Numbered from the stretch's first letter, positions 15,387 to 24,524 are shown. The stretch is 64,000 nucleotides of DNA from CAIKZZ01 sp035524595 (GCA_035524595.1 DATKOP010000019.1:16043-80042); one strand, 5' to 3'. Numbers and translations are program-made. Notes: generated by a model from the letters alone, not told the origin.

Positions 15387-16123
15387 AGGTCTGCGCGGTG
15401 GTGCCGGTCTACGAGCATGCGGCACCCGCGGCGGGCGTGGTCGCCGCGCTCGTCGGCCTCGGGCTGCCCTGCATCGTCGTCGACGACGGCAGCGGGCCCG
15501 CCGCCGCCCTGAGCCTCGCGCGGCTCGCGCGCCCCGGCCAGGTGGAGCTGGTGCGCCATCCGCGCAACCGCGGCAAGGGCGCCGCGGTGATCACGGGCCT
15601 CAGGCGCGCCGCCGAGCTCGGCTTCAGTCACGCGCTGCAGATCGACGCCGACGGCCAGCACGACGTCGCCGAGGCGCCGCGGCTCCTGGCCGCGGCGGCT
15701 GCGGCGCCGGAGGCGGTGGTCACCGGCTACCCGGTGTACGACGCCTCGGTGCCGCGCAGCCGCTACTACGGGCGCTACCTCAGCCACGTCTGGGTGTGGA
15801 TCAACACGCTGTCGCGGCGCATCGTCGACTCGATGTGCGGCTTTCGCGTCTATCCGATCGCGCCGGTGCTGGCGCTCATCGAGCACGAGCGCGTCGGTGA
15901 GCGGATGGACTTCGACACCGAGGCGCTGGTGCGGCTCGACTGGGCCGGGCGGGAGATCGTCAACGTGCCGGTGACGGTGCGCTACCCGACCGGCGGCGTC
16001 TCGCACTTCCGGCTGTGGCGCGACAACCTGCTGATCAGCGCGATGCACGCGCGGCTGTTCTTCGGCATGCTGGCGCGCCTGCCGCGGCTGCTCGGCCGGC
16101 GGCTCGGGCGCGGGGTGCGCTGA
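15383..16123 (+). CDS. Family 2 glycosyltransferase (N-terminal half of an ApeJ-like function)
   Basis: 246 residues from GTG 15383, which overlaps the upstream stop. The GT-A fold shows VVPVYEHA at the first strand, VVDDGSG, NRGKGAAVITGL and LQIDADGQHD, where the DAD motif binds metal and nucleotide-sugar. DSMCGFRVYP and the FDTEALVRLDWAG block complete the acceptor side. No membrane helix is needed for anchoring. In E. coli-type clusters a glycosyltransferase and an acyltransferase are fused in ApeJ; here the acyltransferase is the next gene, with a TGATG overlap. Confidence 0.92.
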   Translation: MKVCAVVPVYEHAAPAAGVVAALVGLGLPCIVVDDGSGPAAALSLARLARPGQVELVRHPRNRGKGAAVITGLRRAAELGFSHALQIDADGQHDVAEAPRLLAAAAAAPEAVVTGYPVYDASVPRSRYYGRYLSHVWVWINTLSRRIVDSMCGFRVYPIAPVLALIEHERVGERMDFDTEALVRLDWAGREIVNVPVTVRYPTGGVSHFRLWRDNLLISAMHARLFFGMLARLPRLLGRRLGRGVR

Positions 16124-17043
16124 TGCACTGGTCGCGCATTCCCGAGGCCACCTTCGTGCCCGGCATCCGCGTGCTGCTCGCGCTGCACGCCGCCTTCGGC
16201 CGGCGTGCCTTCCGGCTCGCCCTCTGGCCGGTGGTGCTGTGGTATGCGCTCACCCGGCCGGCCGCGAGGCAGGCCTCGCTCGACTACCTGGCGCGCCTCG
16301 GCAGCGTCAGCGACGAGGCACCCTCGCCCTCGCTCGCGACGGTACTGCGGCACTTCGCGGCCTTCGCCGAGTCGCTGCTCGACAAGCTGCTGATCTGGGG
16401 CGGCCGGCTCGACGCGCTGCGCTACGAGGTGCACGGCAACGCGGTGATCCACGCCGCCGTCGACGCCGGGCGCGGCGCGCTGCTGATCACGGCCCACGTC
16501 GGCAACTTCGAGCTCTGCCAGGCGCTCGCGACCCGCTACACGCCGGTGCGCATCAACGTGCTGATGCACACCGCCAACGCCGCCCGCTTCAATGCGCTGC
16601 TGGCGCGCAGCGCGCTCGCCGACCGGCTGTGCCTGATCCCGGTCGACGGCATGTCGCCGTCGACGGCGGCGCTGCTGGCGCAGCGCATCGACGCCGGCGA
16701 GCTGGTCGCGATCGCCGGCGACCGGCTGCTGAACGCCGGCGCCGGCGACTCGATGCAGGCCTCGTTCCTCGGCGCGCCGGCGGCGTTCCCGATCGGCCCC
16801 TACGTGCTCGCCGCGGCGCTCGGCTGCCCGCTGATCGCGCTGTTCGCGACCCGCCACGGCGAGACCTACCGGATCAGCGTGGAGCAGCTGGCGGAGCGGG
16901 TAGAATTGCCGCGGCGCGCGCGCGAGGAGGCGGTGCGCGCGCTGCTGGAGCGCTTCGTGGCGCTGCTCGCGGCCGAGTGCCGCGCCGCGCCGCTGCAGTG
17001 GTTCAACTTCTACCCGTTCTGGGCCCCGCCGGGCGCGGGCTGA
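16123..17043 (+). CDS. LpxL/HtrB-like lipid acyltransferase
   Basis: 306 residues from ATG 16123. The catalytic block is LLITAHVGNFELCQAL, with the H-x4-E pair typical of the lipid A acyltransferase family (LpxL/HtrB). DRLLNAGAG and an N-terminal hydrophobic helix (about residues 27-43) support an inner-membrane enzyme. It is not near other lipid A genes. Its place directly after the glycosyltransferase, with the same content as the fused ApeJ of other clusters, suggests that it acylates the glycosylated anchor of the polyene. It overlaps the glycosyltransferase by 1 bp and precedes the LolA-like gene by 9 bp. Confidence 0.88.
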   Translation: MHWSRIPEATFVPGIRVLLALHAAFGRRAFRLALWPVVLWYALTRPAARQASLDYLARLGSVSDEAPSPSLATVLRHFAAFAESLLDKLLIWGGRLDALRYEVHGNAVIHAAVDAGRGALLITAHVGNFELCQALATRYTPVRINVLMHTANAARFNALLARSALADRLCLIPVDGMSPSTAALLAQRIDAGELVAIAGDRLLNAGAGDSMQASFLGAPAAFPIGPYVLAAALGCPLIALFATRHGETYRISVEQLAERVELPRRAREEAVRALLERFVALLAAECRAAPLQWFNFYPFWAPPGAG

Positions 17044-17052
17044 GGAGCTGCG

Positions 17053-17664
17053 ATGGATCCGGTCCTGCGCGTGCTGGCGGTGGCGCTGCTCGCGGCGCTC
17101 GCCGCGCCGGCGGCGGCCGCCGACCTCCTCGGCGACGTCAAGGCGCGGCTCGATCAGGCGCGCGTGTCGCGCGGCGAGTTCCAGCAGGAGAAGCGGCTGG
17201 TCGGCATCGCGCGGCCGCTGCACGGCCGCGGCAGCTTCCTCGTCGACCGCGACCGCGGCGTCGTGTGGCGCACCGAGGCCCCGTTTCGGAGCGTGCTCAA
17301 GATCACGCGCCGCGAGATCGTGCAGACCGACGGCAGCCGGGTGCTGATGCAGCTCGCGACCGACCGCGACCCGGCGGTCAAGGCGGTCAGCGCCGTGCTG
17401 TTCGCGACCTTCGCCGCGGACTTCGGCGCGCTGTCGCCGTACTTCAGCATCGACGGCGGGACGAACGGTGCCGCCTGGCACCTGACGCTGCGGCCCAGGG
17501 AAGCGGGCCTCGCGCGCCTGATCGAGAGCCTCGAGCTCGCGGGCGAGCACGAGGTGCGGCGCGTCGAGCTCAAGTCCGCGAGCGGCGACCTGCTGCACAT
17601 CGAGTTCCAGAAGGTCGAGACCGCCCCGGCGCCGAGCGCCGCGGAGGCCGCGGAACTTGACTAG
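17053..17664 (+). CDS. LolA-like periplasmic carrier of the pigment cluster
   Basis: 203 residues with a signal peptide of about 22 residues ending AAAA before DLLGDVKARL. The mature protein shows the open beta-barrel pattern of LolA-type lipoprotein carriers: RGEFQQEKRL, RGSFLVDRDRGVVWRTEAPF, and a basic ITRREIVQTDGSRV block. True LolA carries lipoproteins to LolB. Cluster-encoded forms are thought to ferry the hydrophobic aryl polyene lipid across the periplasm. Its 3' end overlaps the exporter gene by 8 bp. Confidence 0.85.
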   Translation: MDPVLRVLAVALLAALAAPAAAADLLGDVKARLDQARVSRGEFQQEKRLVGIARPLHGRGSFLVDRDRGVVWRTEAPFRSVLKITRREIVQTDGSRVLMQLATDRDPAVKAVSAVLFATFAADFGALSPYFSIDGGTNGAAWHLTLRPREAGLARLIESLELAGEHEVRRVELKSASGDLLHIEFQKVETAPAPSAAEAAELD

Positions 17665-19975
17665 GCCGCTGGCCATCCTCTGGCTGGCGGCCTGCCTCGC
17701 GGCCGCCGGCTGGCTGCTCGCCGAGGGCCGCGGCCTCGAGCGGCGCATCGACACCGACCTCTTCGCGCTCCTGCCGAAGGACACGCGCGACCCGCTCGCC
17801 GAGTCGGCGCTCGCCGCGATGGGGGCGGCCGGCGAACGCCAGCTGATCGTGCTGGTCGGCGACCCGGACCCGGCGCGCGCCGCGGCCGGGGCGCGCGCGC
17901 TCGCGGCACGGCTCAGCGGCGGGCCGCTGCATCCGAGCGCGGGCGGCGACGCCGCCGGACGCATCGTCAGCTTCTACGCGACGCATCGCGCCGGCCTGCT
18001 CGCGCCTGCGGACCGCGCCCGCCTCGGCGCCGCCGACGCCGCCGACTACTTCGCGCAGCGCGCGCTCGCGGCGGCGTTCGCGCCGCTCTCGGGCGGCACG
18101 CTGCCGTGGAGCGCCGATCCCTTCGGGCTCTACGGCAACTGGCTGCTGGCGCAGGGCGGCGCGACGCGGGTGCGGCCGCAGGGCGACCAGCTCGCGGTCG
18201 AGGCGAACGGCCGCACCTACATCGTGCTGCCCTACGAGCTCGACGGCAGCGCCTTTGCGCTCGCGCTGCAGCAGCAGCTCGCGCCGCGGCTCGCGGCCGC
18301 GGTGGCGGCCGCGCGCGCCGCGGCGCCCGGGGCCGAGGTGCTCAGCGCCGGCATCGTGCTGCACGCCGCCGCTGCCGCCGCGGGTGCGCAGCGCGAGATG
18401 TCGGTCATCGGCGCGGGCTCGACGCTCGGCGCGCTGCTGCTGGTCGTGATCGCGTTCCGCGGCCTGCGGCCGGCGGCGCTCATGGTGCTGTCGCTGCTGA
18501 CCGGCACGCTGCTCGCGGCCACCGTCAGCTTCGCGCTGTTCCCGCGCGTGCACGTGCTGACGCTGGTGTTCGGCTCGAGCCTCGTCGGCGTCGCGGTCGA
18601 CTACGGGCTGCTCGCGCTCGGCGCCTCGCTCGGCGCGCCGGCGGGCGATGCCGCCGCGGTCGCAACGCGCTACCGGCAGCTGCTGCCGGCGATGCTGCTC
18701 GCGCTGCTGACGACGCTGGTCGGGTACCTCGCGCTCGCGGTCACGCCGTTCACGGGGCTCTTGCAGATGGCGGTGTTCTCCGCCGCCGGCATCACCGGCG
18801 CCTGGCTCACCGTCGTGCTCTGGTTCCCGCGGCTCGCGCCGCGCACGATCGCCGAGTCGCCGGCCTCGCGCCGCATCGGCGCCGCGCTCGGCGCCTGGCC
18901 ACGCCTCGGTGCGCGCGGCTGGCCGCTGATCGCGCTGCTCGCGGTGCTGTCGGTTGCCGGGCTCGCGCGGCTGCGCGCGGACGACGACGTGCGCGCGCTG
19001 GTGCGCCCGGACCCCGCGCTGCTGCGCGAGCAGCTCGCGGTCGGCCGGGTGCTCGAGCTGCCGAGCCCGGCGCAGTTCTTCGTCGTCGAGGGCGCGGACC
19101 CCGAGGCGACGCTGGTCGCCGGCGAGAAGCTCGCCGCCCTGCTCGACGGCTTCGTCGCCGCGCACCGCCTCAGCGGCTACGACAGCGTGAGCCGCTGGGT
19201 GCCGTCGGCCGCGCGCCAGGAGGCCGACCGGCGCCTGGTGCGCGAGGCGCTCATCGCGCCCGGCGGCGCGCTCGCGCGCGTCGCCGCCGAGACCGGGCTC
19301 GACGCGGCCGCCACGGCGGCGCTCTGGCAGCGGGGCGCGCCGCTGTCGCTCGAGACCTGGCTCGCGGACCCGGTGTCGGCGCCGTTTCGCTACCTGTGGC
19401 TCGGCAGGGCGCCGGGCGGCGGCGCGGCGACCCTGGTGCTGCTGAAGGGGCTCGGCGACGCCGGCACCGGCCGCGCGCTCGCGGCGCTCGCGGGGCCAGG
19501 CCTGCACTACGTCGACAAGCCGGCTGAGATCTCGGCGCTCTTCAAGCGCCAGCGCGAGCTCCTCGGGGTGCTGCTCGCGGCGGGCTATGCGCTCGCGGCG
19601 GCGCTCCTCTGGCTGCGCTACCGCGCCGACGGCTGGCGGGTGCTGGCGCCGACCGCGGTCGCGACGCTATTCGTGCTCGCGGCGCACGGGCTCGCGGGCC
19701 TGCCGGTGCAGCTCTTGACGCTCGTGAGCCTGCTGCTGCTGCTCGGCATGGGCGTCGACTACGGCATCTTCCTGATGGAGCGGCCGGACGACGGGCGCAT
19801 GTTCGTGGCGATCTGCCTGTCGGCGGCCTCGACGCTGCTGTCCTTCGGGCTGCTCGCCGTGAGCGGCACGCCGGCGCTGCGGGCCTTCGGCATCGCGACG
19901 CTGCTCGGCGTCGTCAGCGTCTGGCTGGTGGCGCCGGTGTGCCGCCCGGGCGCGGCGCGGGGCGGCCGCCCGTGA
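17657..19975 (+). CDS. MMPL/RND-family exporter of the pigment cluster
   Basis: 772 residues from TTG 17657, inside the end of the LolA-like gene. Two repeats are visible. Each has one helix, a large periplasmic loop (RRIDTDLFALLPKD in the first, LRADDDVRALVRPDP in the second) and a bundle of five helices. GVAVDYGLLALG and GMGVDYGIFLMERP carry the Asp pairs seen in helix 4 of MMPL transporters. About 12 membrane helices in total fit the family. It would flip or extrude the lipid-linked polyene from the inner membrane and hand it to the LolA-like carrier. The stop overlaps the next start (GTGA). Confidence 0.92.
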   Translation: MTRPLAILWLAACLAAAGWLLAEGRGLERRIDTDLFALLPKDTRDPLAESALAAMGAAGERQLIVLVGDPDPARAAAGARALAARLSGGPLHPSAGGDAAGRIVSFYATHRAGLLAPADRARLGAADAADYFAQRALAAAFAPLSGGTLPWSADPFGLYGNWLLAQGGATRVRPQGDQLAVEANGRTYIVLPYELDGSAFALALQQQLAPRLAAAVAAARAAAPGAEVLSAGIVLHAAAAAAGAQREMSVIGAGSTLGALLLVVIAFRGLRPAALMVLSLLTGTLLAATVSFALFPRVHVLTLVFGSSLVGVAVDYGLLALGASLGAPAGDAAAVATRYRQLLPAMLLALLTTLVGYLALAVTPFTGLLQMAVFSAAGITGAWLTVVLWFPRLAPRTIAESPASRRIGAALGAWPRLGARGWPLIALLAVLSVAGLARLRADDDVRALVRPDPALLREQLAVGRVLELPSPAQFFVVEGADPEATLVAGEKLAALLDGFVAAHRLSGYDSVSRWVPSAARQEADRRLVREALIAPGGALARVAAETGLDAAATAALWQRGAPLSLETWLADPVSAPFRYLWLGRAPGGGAATLVLLKGLGDAGTGRALAALAGPGLHYVDKPAEISALFKRQRELLGVLLAAGYALAAALLWLRYRADGWRVLAPTAVATLFVLAAHGLAGLPVQLLTLVSLLLLLGMGVDYGIFLMERPDDGRMFVAICLSAASTLLSFGLLAVSGTPALRAFGIATLLGVVSVWLVAPVCRPGAARGGRP

Positions 19976-20514
19976 GCGGCCGCCGGGCGCGCGCGGCGCT
20001 CCTCCTCGGCGCGGCGCTCGCGGGCTGCGCCGCCGGGTTCCTGCCGCTGCCGCTGCTCGAGGTGCGGCCGGCGGACCTCGGGCCGCCGCGGACCATCGAG
20101 CAGCGCCTGCAGCTCACCCGCCACGGCCGGTCGATGGTCCTCGACGGCGTCGCCGACGTCGCGGCGACGCGCGTCACGCTGATCGCGACCGCGCTCGGCG
20201 TGCGGCTCTACGCGCTCGAGTACGACGGCCGCCGCGTGGTCCGCGGCCCCGGCGGCGCCGCTGGCGGCGCCCCGCCGCCCTCGGTCCTGCTCGACGACTT
20301 CCTGCTGCTGTACGCACCGACCGAGGTCCTCGCCGCCGCTCTGCCCGACGATCTGCGCCTCGTCGCGGACCCGGGCGGGCGCCGGCTGTACCGCGACGCG
20401 CGGCTGCTGGTGGCGATCACCTACGAGGGTGCGGACCCCGCCAACGGCCGCAGCCGGCTGCACAACGCCGCGCTCGACTATGATCTCGTCGTGGATTCGA
20501 CGGTGGTGCAGTGA
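19972..20514 (+). CDS. DUF3261 lipoprotein of the pigment cluster
   Basis: 180 residues from GTG 19972. The signal sequence ends with LAGC, a clear lipobox with Cys18. The mature part contains QRLQLTRHGRSMVLDGVADV, a region about interpreting a lipid-like pocket (ATALGVRLYALEYDG), and the closing LHNAALDYDLVVDSTVV, which match DUF3261 proteins found in aryl polyene and xanthomonadin-like clusters. It probably receives the pigment at the outer membrane, in the way LolB does for lipoproteins; this role is inference. Its stop overlaps the next start (GTGA). Confidence 0.82.
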   Translation: MSGRRARAALLLGAALAGCAAGFLPLPLLEVRPADLGPPRTIEQRLQLTRHGRSMVLDGVADVAATRVTLIATALGVRLYALEYDGRRVVRGPGGAAGGAPPPSVLLDDFLLLYAPTEVLAAALPDDLRLVADPGGRRLYRDARLLVAITYEGADPANGRSRLHNAALDYDLVVDSTVVQ

Positions 20515-21680
20515 ACTTCTTCCTGGGAGAGCCCGCGATCGTCTGCGCGCTCGGCGGCGAGCTCGCGACCGTCCGGGAGAACCTGTTCGCGGGCCTGAGC
20601 CCCGGCTTGCGCAGCACCGAGGCCTACAGCCCGGGCCGGCCGCTGATGGTCGGCACGGCGGCGTTCGAGGCGCCGGCGGCGGCGGCGCTTCGGCACCGCT
20701 CGCGCAACAACCGGCTGCTGGCGGCGGCGCTCGCCGCGCTCAGGCCGCGCCTCGAGCCGGTGCTCGCGGCACTGCCGCCGCACCGGGTCGCGGTCGTGCT
20801 CGGCACCAGCACCTCGGGCATGGAGGAGACCGAGCAGGCGGTCGCGGCCGAGGCCGCAACCGGCGCGCTGCCGGCGGGTTTCCACCTCGGCCAGCAGGAG
20901 CTCGGCTCCGGCGCGCTCTTCCTCGCCGAGGCGCTCGGCGTCACGGGCCCCGCCTACACCGTCTCGACCGCGTGCTCCTCGAGCGCCAAGGCGATCGCGA
21001 GCGGCGCCCGGCTGCTCGCGGCCGGGCTCGCGGACGCCGTCATCGTCGGCGGCGCCGACACGCTGTGCCGGTTCACGGTGGCGGGCTTCGCCGCGCTCGA
21101 GGCGGTGAGCCCGGGGCGCAGCAACCCCTTCTCGATCCACCGCGACGGCATCAACATCGGCGAGGGCGCGGCGCTGTTCCTGCTGACCCGCACGCCGGCG
21201 CCGGTGCGGCTCACGGGCTGGGGCGAGGCCTCGGACGGCCACCACGTCTCGGCGCCCGACCCGCAAGGGCGGGGCGCGCGGCTCGCGATCGAGGCCGCGC
21301 TCGCCCGCGCCGGCGCCGGGGCCGCCCGGCGCGTCGGCTACGTCAATCTGCACGGCACCGGGACGCGGCAGAATGACGCCATGGAAAGCCGCGTCGTCCA
21401 CGACCTCCTGCCCGGGGTGCCGTCGAGCTCCACCAAGCCCCTGACCGGCCACGCGCTCGGCGCCGCCGGGGCGATCGAGGCCGCCTTCTGCTGGCTCGCG
21501 CTCACCGACCCCGCCGGCCGCCTGCCGCCGCACCTCTACGACGGCGCGACCGACCCCGAGCTGGCGCCGCTCGCGCTGGTCGCCGCCGGCACGCGCCTCG
21601 GCGCGCCGCCCGCCGCCGCGGTCACGACCTCCTTCGCCTTCGGCGGCAGCAACGCCGCGCTCGTGCTGGAGCGCGCGTGA
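20511..21680 (+). CDS. Beta-ketoacyl-ACP synthase (ApeO-like)
   Basis: 389 residues from GTG 20511. The thiolase fold carries the full triad: Cys155 in VSTACSSSAKA, His281 in NLHGTGTRQND and His314 in PLTGHALGAAG. The C-terminal SFAFGGSNAALVLERA is typical of FabF-type enzymes. It catalyses decarboxylative condensation of malonyl-ACP with the growing polyene. In characterised clusters this gene pairs with the chain-length factor, here at 11603. It leads the ketosynthase-dehydratase-ketoreductase-ketosynthase block, each gene overlapping the next by 4 bp. Confidence 0.93.
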   Translation: MNFFLGEPAIVCALGGELATVRENLFAGLSPGLRSTEAYSPGRPLMVGTAAFEAPAAAALRHRSRNNRLLAAALAALRPRLEPVLAALPPHRVAVVLGTSTSGMEETEQAVAAEAATGALPAGFHLGQQELGSGALFLAEALGVTGPAYTVSTACSSSAKAIASGARLLAAGLADAVIVGGADTLCRFTVAGFAALEAVSPGRSNPFSIHRDGINIGEGAALFLLTRTPAPVRLTGWGEASDGHHVSAPDPQGRGARLAIEAALARAGAGAARRVGYVNLHGTGTRQNDAMESRVVHDLLPGVPSSSTKPLTGHALGAAGAIEAAFCWLALTDPAGRLPPHLYDGATDPELAPLALVAAGTRLGAPPAAAVTTSFAFGGSNAALVLERA

Positions 21681-22117
21681 CGCCGATCGAGCAGCTGGTG
21701 CCCCACGCGCGGCCGGCGCTCCTGCTCGACCGCGTCGTCGAGGCGCACGGCGACGTCGTTGTGACAGAGACCCAGGTCCGGGAGGACAATCCCTACTGCG
21801 CCGACGGGCACGTCGGCGCCTGGATCGGCATCGAGCTGATCGCGCAGAGCATCGCCGCGCTGGCCGGGATCGAGGCGCTGCGCGCCGGCCGCCCGGTGCG
21901 CATCGGTTTCCTGCTCGGCACGCGCCGCTACCGCAGCAGCGTGCCGGGGTTTGCGCTCGGCGCCCGGCTGAGAATCGAGGTGACCCGCGAGTTCCAGACC
22001 GACGACGGCCTGGGCGCCGCGCGCGGCCGGATTCTGGCGGAGGACGGGCGCCTGCTCGGCGAGGGGCTGCTGACGGTGTTCCAGCCCGCCCGCCCGGAGG
22101 ACGTGATCGGCCGATGA
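21677..22117 (+). CDS. Hotdog-fold 3-hydroxyacyl-ACP dehydratase (ApeP-like)
   Basis: 146 residues from GTG 21677, overlapping the ketosynthase stop. The start PIEQLVPHARPALLLDRVVE and the central DGHVGAWIGIELIAQSIAALAG helix fit the FabZ-like hotdog dehydratases of aryl polyene clusters, although the usual HFP motif is replaced. In Xenorhabdus the ApeP enzyme works as a complex with ApeI. Here the ApeI part is fused to the AMP ligase at 13713, so a heteromer of this protein with the fusion protein is expected. Confidence 0.87.
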   Translation: MTPIEQLVPHARPALLLDRVVEAHGDVVVTETQVREDNPYCADGHVGAWIGIELIAQSIAALAGIEALRAGRPVRIGFLLGTRRYRSSVPGFALGARLRIEVTREFQTDDGLGAARGRILAEDGRLLGEGLLTVFQPARPEDVIGR

Positions 22118-22842
22118 GCGAGCGCAGTATCATGGTGACCGGCTCGAGCCGCGGCATCGGCCGCGCGATTGCGCTCAGGCTCGCGGCCGATGGCTTCGAC
22201 CTCGTCGTGCACTGCCGGTCGCGGCGGGCGGAGGCGGAGGAGACGGCAACCGCGATCCGCGCGCTCGGCCGCGGCGCGCGCGTGCTCGCCTTCGACGTCG
22301 CCGACCGCGAGGCGACGCGCACGGCGCTCGAGGCCGACGTGCTCGCGCACGGCGCCCCGTACGGCGTCGTCTGCAACGCCGGCATCGCGGCGGACAATGC
22401 GTTCCCGGCGCTCAGCGACCGGGACTGGGACAGCGTGATCGAGACGAGCCTGAACGGCTTCTACAACGTGCTGCGACCGCTCGTGATGCCGATGATCGGC
22501 CGCCGGGACGGCGGGCGGATCGTGACCATCGCCTCCGTGTCCGGGCTGGTCGGCAACCGCGGCCAGGTCAACTACAGCGCCGCCAAGGCCGGCGTCATCG
22601 GCGCCAGCAAGGCGCTCGCGCTCGAACTCGCCAAGCGCCGCATCACCGTCAACTGCGTTGCCCCCGGCCTCATCGAGACAGACATGGTTGCGCCCGAACT
22701 CGCCGACGAACTCCTGAAGCTGATCCCCGCGCGCCGCGCCGGGCGCCCCGAGGAGGTGGCCGGGGCGGTCAGCTTCCTGTGCAGCGACGACGCCGCCTAC
22801 GTCACGCGGCAGGTGCTGTCGGTCAACGGCGGGCTGATATGA
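22114..22842 (+). CDS. 3-oxoacyl-ACP reductase, FabG-like (ApeQ-like)
   Basis: 242 residues from ATG 22114. The Rossmann motif is TGSSRGIGRAIALRLA, followed by CNAGIAADNAF (the NAG motif), the catalytic Ser in IASVSGLVGN, and YSAAKAG with the Tyr-Lys pair. The C-terminus VTRQVLSVNGGLI is typical of FabG. It reduces the 3-oxo intermediate with NADPH in each elongation round. The start overlaps the dehydratase stop and the end overlaps the second ketosynthase start. Confidence 0.95.
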   Translation: MSERSIMVTGSSRGIGRAIALRLAADGFDLVVHCRSRRAEAEETATAIRALGRGARVLAFDVADREATRTALEADVLAHGAPYGVVCNAGIAADNAFPALSDRDWDSVIETSLNGFYNVLRPLVMPMIGRRDGGRIVTIASVSGLVGNRGQVNYSAAKAGVIGASKALALELAKRRITVNCVAPGLIETDMVAPELADELLKLIPARRAGRPEEVAGAVSFLCSDDAAYVTRQVLSVNGGLI

Positions 22843-24068
22843 GGCGCGTCGCGGTCACCGGCATGGCGGGCATCAGCCCGCTCGGCAACGACTGGCCGAC
22901 GGTCGAGCGGCGGCTGCACGCGCGGCAGAACGCCGTGCGCCATATGCCGGAGTGGGACATCTACCAGGGGCTGCTGACGCGGCTCGCGGCGCCCGCGGCG
23001 CCGTTCGAGCTGCCCGCCGCGCGCTACACGCGCAAGGCGACGCGCAGCATGGGGCGCGTGTCGCTGCTCGCGTGCCGCGCCTCCGATCTCGCGCTCGCGG
23101 ACGCGGGGCTGCTCGACGACCCGCTGCTCTCGAGCGGCCGCGTCGGCGTCGCCTACGGCTCCTCGACCGGCAGCACCCAGGCGGTGCGCGACTTCGCCGG
23201 CATGCTCGAGTACCGGACCACGGCCGGCCTCAACGCGACCACCTACATCCGCATGATGCCGCACACGACGGCCGTCAACATCGCGGTGTTCTTCGGGCTG
23301 ACCGGGCGCGTCATCACGACCTCGAGCGCCTGCACCTCCGGCAGCCAGGGCATCGGCTACGCCTTCGAGTCGATCCGCCACGGCTACGCGACCGCGATGG
23401 TGGCGGGCGGCGGCGAGGAGCTGTGCCCGACCGAGGCGGCGGTGTTCGACACGCTGTTCGCGACCAGCACCAAGAACGACACGCCGCAGCTGACGCCGCG
23501 CCCCTTCGACGCCGCCCGCGACGGCCTGGTGCTCGGCGAGGGGGCGGCGACGCTCGTGCTCGAGGACCTCGAGCACGCCCGCGCCCGCGGCGCGCGGATC
23601 TACGCCGAGCTGGTCGGCTTCGGCACCAACTGCGACGGCTCGCACGTGACGCAGCCGAGCGCCGAGACCATGGCCGAGGCCATGCGCCTCGCGCTCGAGA
23701 CCGCGGGGCTCGCGCCGCAGGCGATCGCCTACGTCAACGCGCACGGCACCGCGACGCAGCAGGGCGACGTCGCGGAGACGACCGCGACCGCGAAGATCTT
23801 CGGCCACCGGATACCGTTCAGCTCGCTGAAGAGCTACATGGGCCACACGCTCGGCGCCTGCGGAGCGCTCGAGGCGTGGATGACGATCGGGATGCTGCGC
23901 GCCGGCTGGTTCGCGCCGACGATCAACCTCGACAAGGTCGATCCGGAGTGCGCGCCGCTCGACTACCTGACGGGCGAGGGCCGCACGATCGACGCCGAGT
24001 ACGTGATGAGCAATAATTTCGCCTTCGGAGGCATCAACACCTCCCTCATCTTCCGCCGCCCAGGATAG
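22839..24068 (+). CDS. Second beta-ketoacyl-ACP synthase (ApeR-like)
   Basis: 409 residues from ATG 22839. The triad is Cys165 (TTSSACTSGSQGIG), His302 (NAHGTATQQGD) and His336 (SYMGHTLGACGALEA), and the end is SNNFAFGGINTSLIF. It is only distantly similar to the first ketosynthase of the cluster, so the two have distinct roles; ApeR is often proposed to act at initiation or to support ApeO. It is followed by a 6-bp gap and the small exported protein. Confidence 0.93.
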   Translation: MRRVAVTGMAGISPLGNDWPTVERRLHARQNAVRHMPEWDIYQGLLTRLAAPAAPFELPAARYTRKATRSMGRVSLLACRASDLALADAGLLDDPLLSSGRVGVAYGSSTGSTQAVRDFAGMLEYRTTAGLNATTYIRMMPHTTAVNIAVFFGLTGRVITTSSACTSGSQGIGYAFESIRHGYATAMVAGGGEELCPTEAAVFDTLFATSTKNDTPQLTPRPFDAARDGLVLGEGAATLVLEDLEHARARGARIYAELVGFGTNCDGSHVTQPSAETMAEAMRLALETAGLAPQAIAYVNAHGTATQQGDVAETTATAKIFGHRIPFSSLKSYMGHTLGACGALEAWMTIGMLRAGWFAPTINLDKVDPECAPLDYLTGEGRTIDAEYVMSNNFAFGGINTSLIFRRPG

Positions 24069-24074
24069 GTCATC

Positions 24075-24524
24075 ATGAGCATTGGACGCACCATCGGTTG
24101 CCTGGCCGTCGCCCTCGCCGTGGCGCTCGCGCCCGCCGCCTACGCCCGCGACGAGGCGCTGCACCTGCCGATCAAGGAAGTCACCGAGGACGCCGGCAAC
24201 AAGGCGCGGCTCGGCAGCGACGTCGCGCTCTATTTCGGCGCGCAGGCGACGCCGGCGATCGAGACGGCGCTCGGCACGGCCAGCACCAGCAAGAAGACCA
24301 ACGCCTTCAACAAGGGCGACGCCGAGGCCTGCCGCTGGGCGATGCTGTCGGCGCTGCTGACGCTGGTGTCGAGCGCCCGCTCCCGCGGTGCCGACGCGGT
24401 CGTCGACATCCGCAGCAACTACCAGCACGTCGAGTTCTCGAGCGAGACCGAGTACGAGTGCCACGCCGGCAACCTGATGGCGGGCGTCGCGTTCACGGGG
24501 CGGCTCGTCAAGCTCAAGAAATGA
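24075..24524 (+). CDS. Small exported protein of the pigment cluster (often misnamed excinuclease-like)
   Basis: 149 residues with a signal peptide ending AYARDE at about residue 25. The mature part has two cysteines (EACRWAML and YECHAGN), a helix with SSARSRGADAVVDIRSNY, and a short basic end. The RGADAVVDIRS block is shared with small proteins that databases label as excinuclease ATPase subunits in polyene pigment clusters; nothing in the sequence suggests an ATPase or DNA repair. It resembles YbjQ/YhbN-like small folds only loosely. The position in the operon argues for a role in pigment assembly or transport in the periplasm. Confidence 0.7.
   Translation: MSIGRTIGCLAVALAVALAPAAYARDEALHLPIKEVTEDAGNKARLGSDVALYFGAQATPAIETALGTASTSKKTNAFNKGDAEACRWAMLSALLTLVSSARSRGADAVVDIRSNYQHVEFSSETEYECHAGNLMAGVAFTGRLVKLKK

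Noticed and set aside
24075..24524. Excinuclease ATPase annotation for the small cluster protein
   Set aside because: The protein is 149 residues with a signal peptide and has no Walker motif or zinc finger; the name used in databases is not supported.
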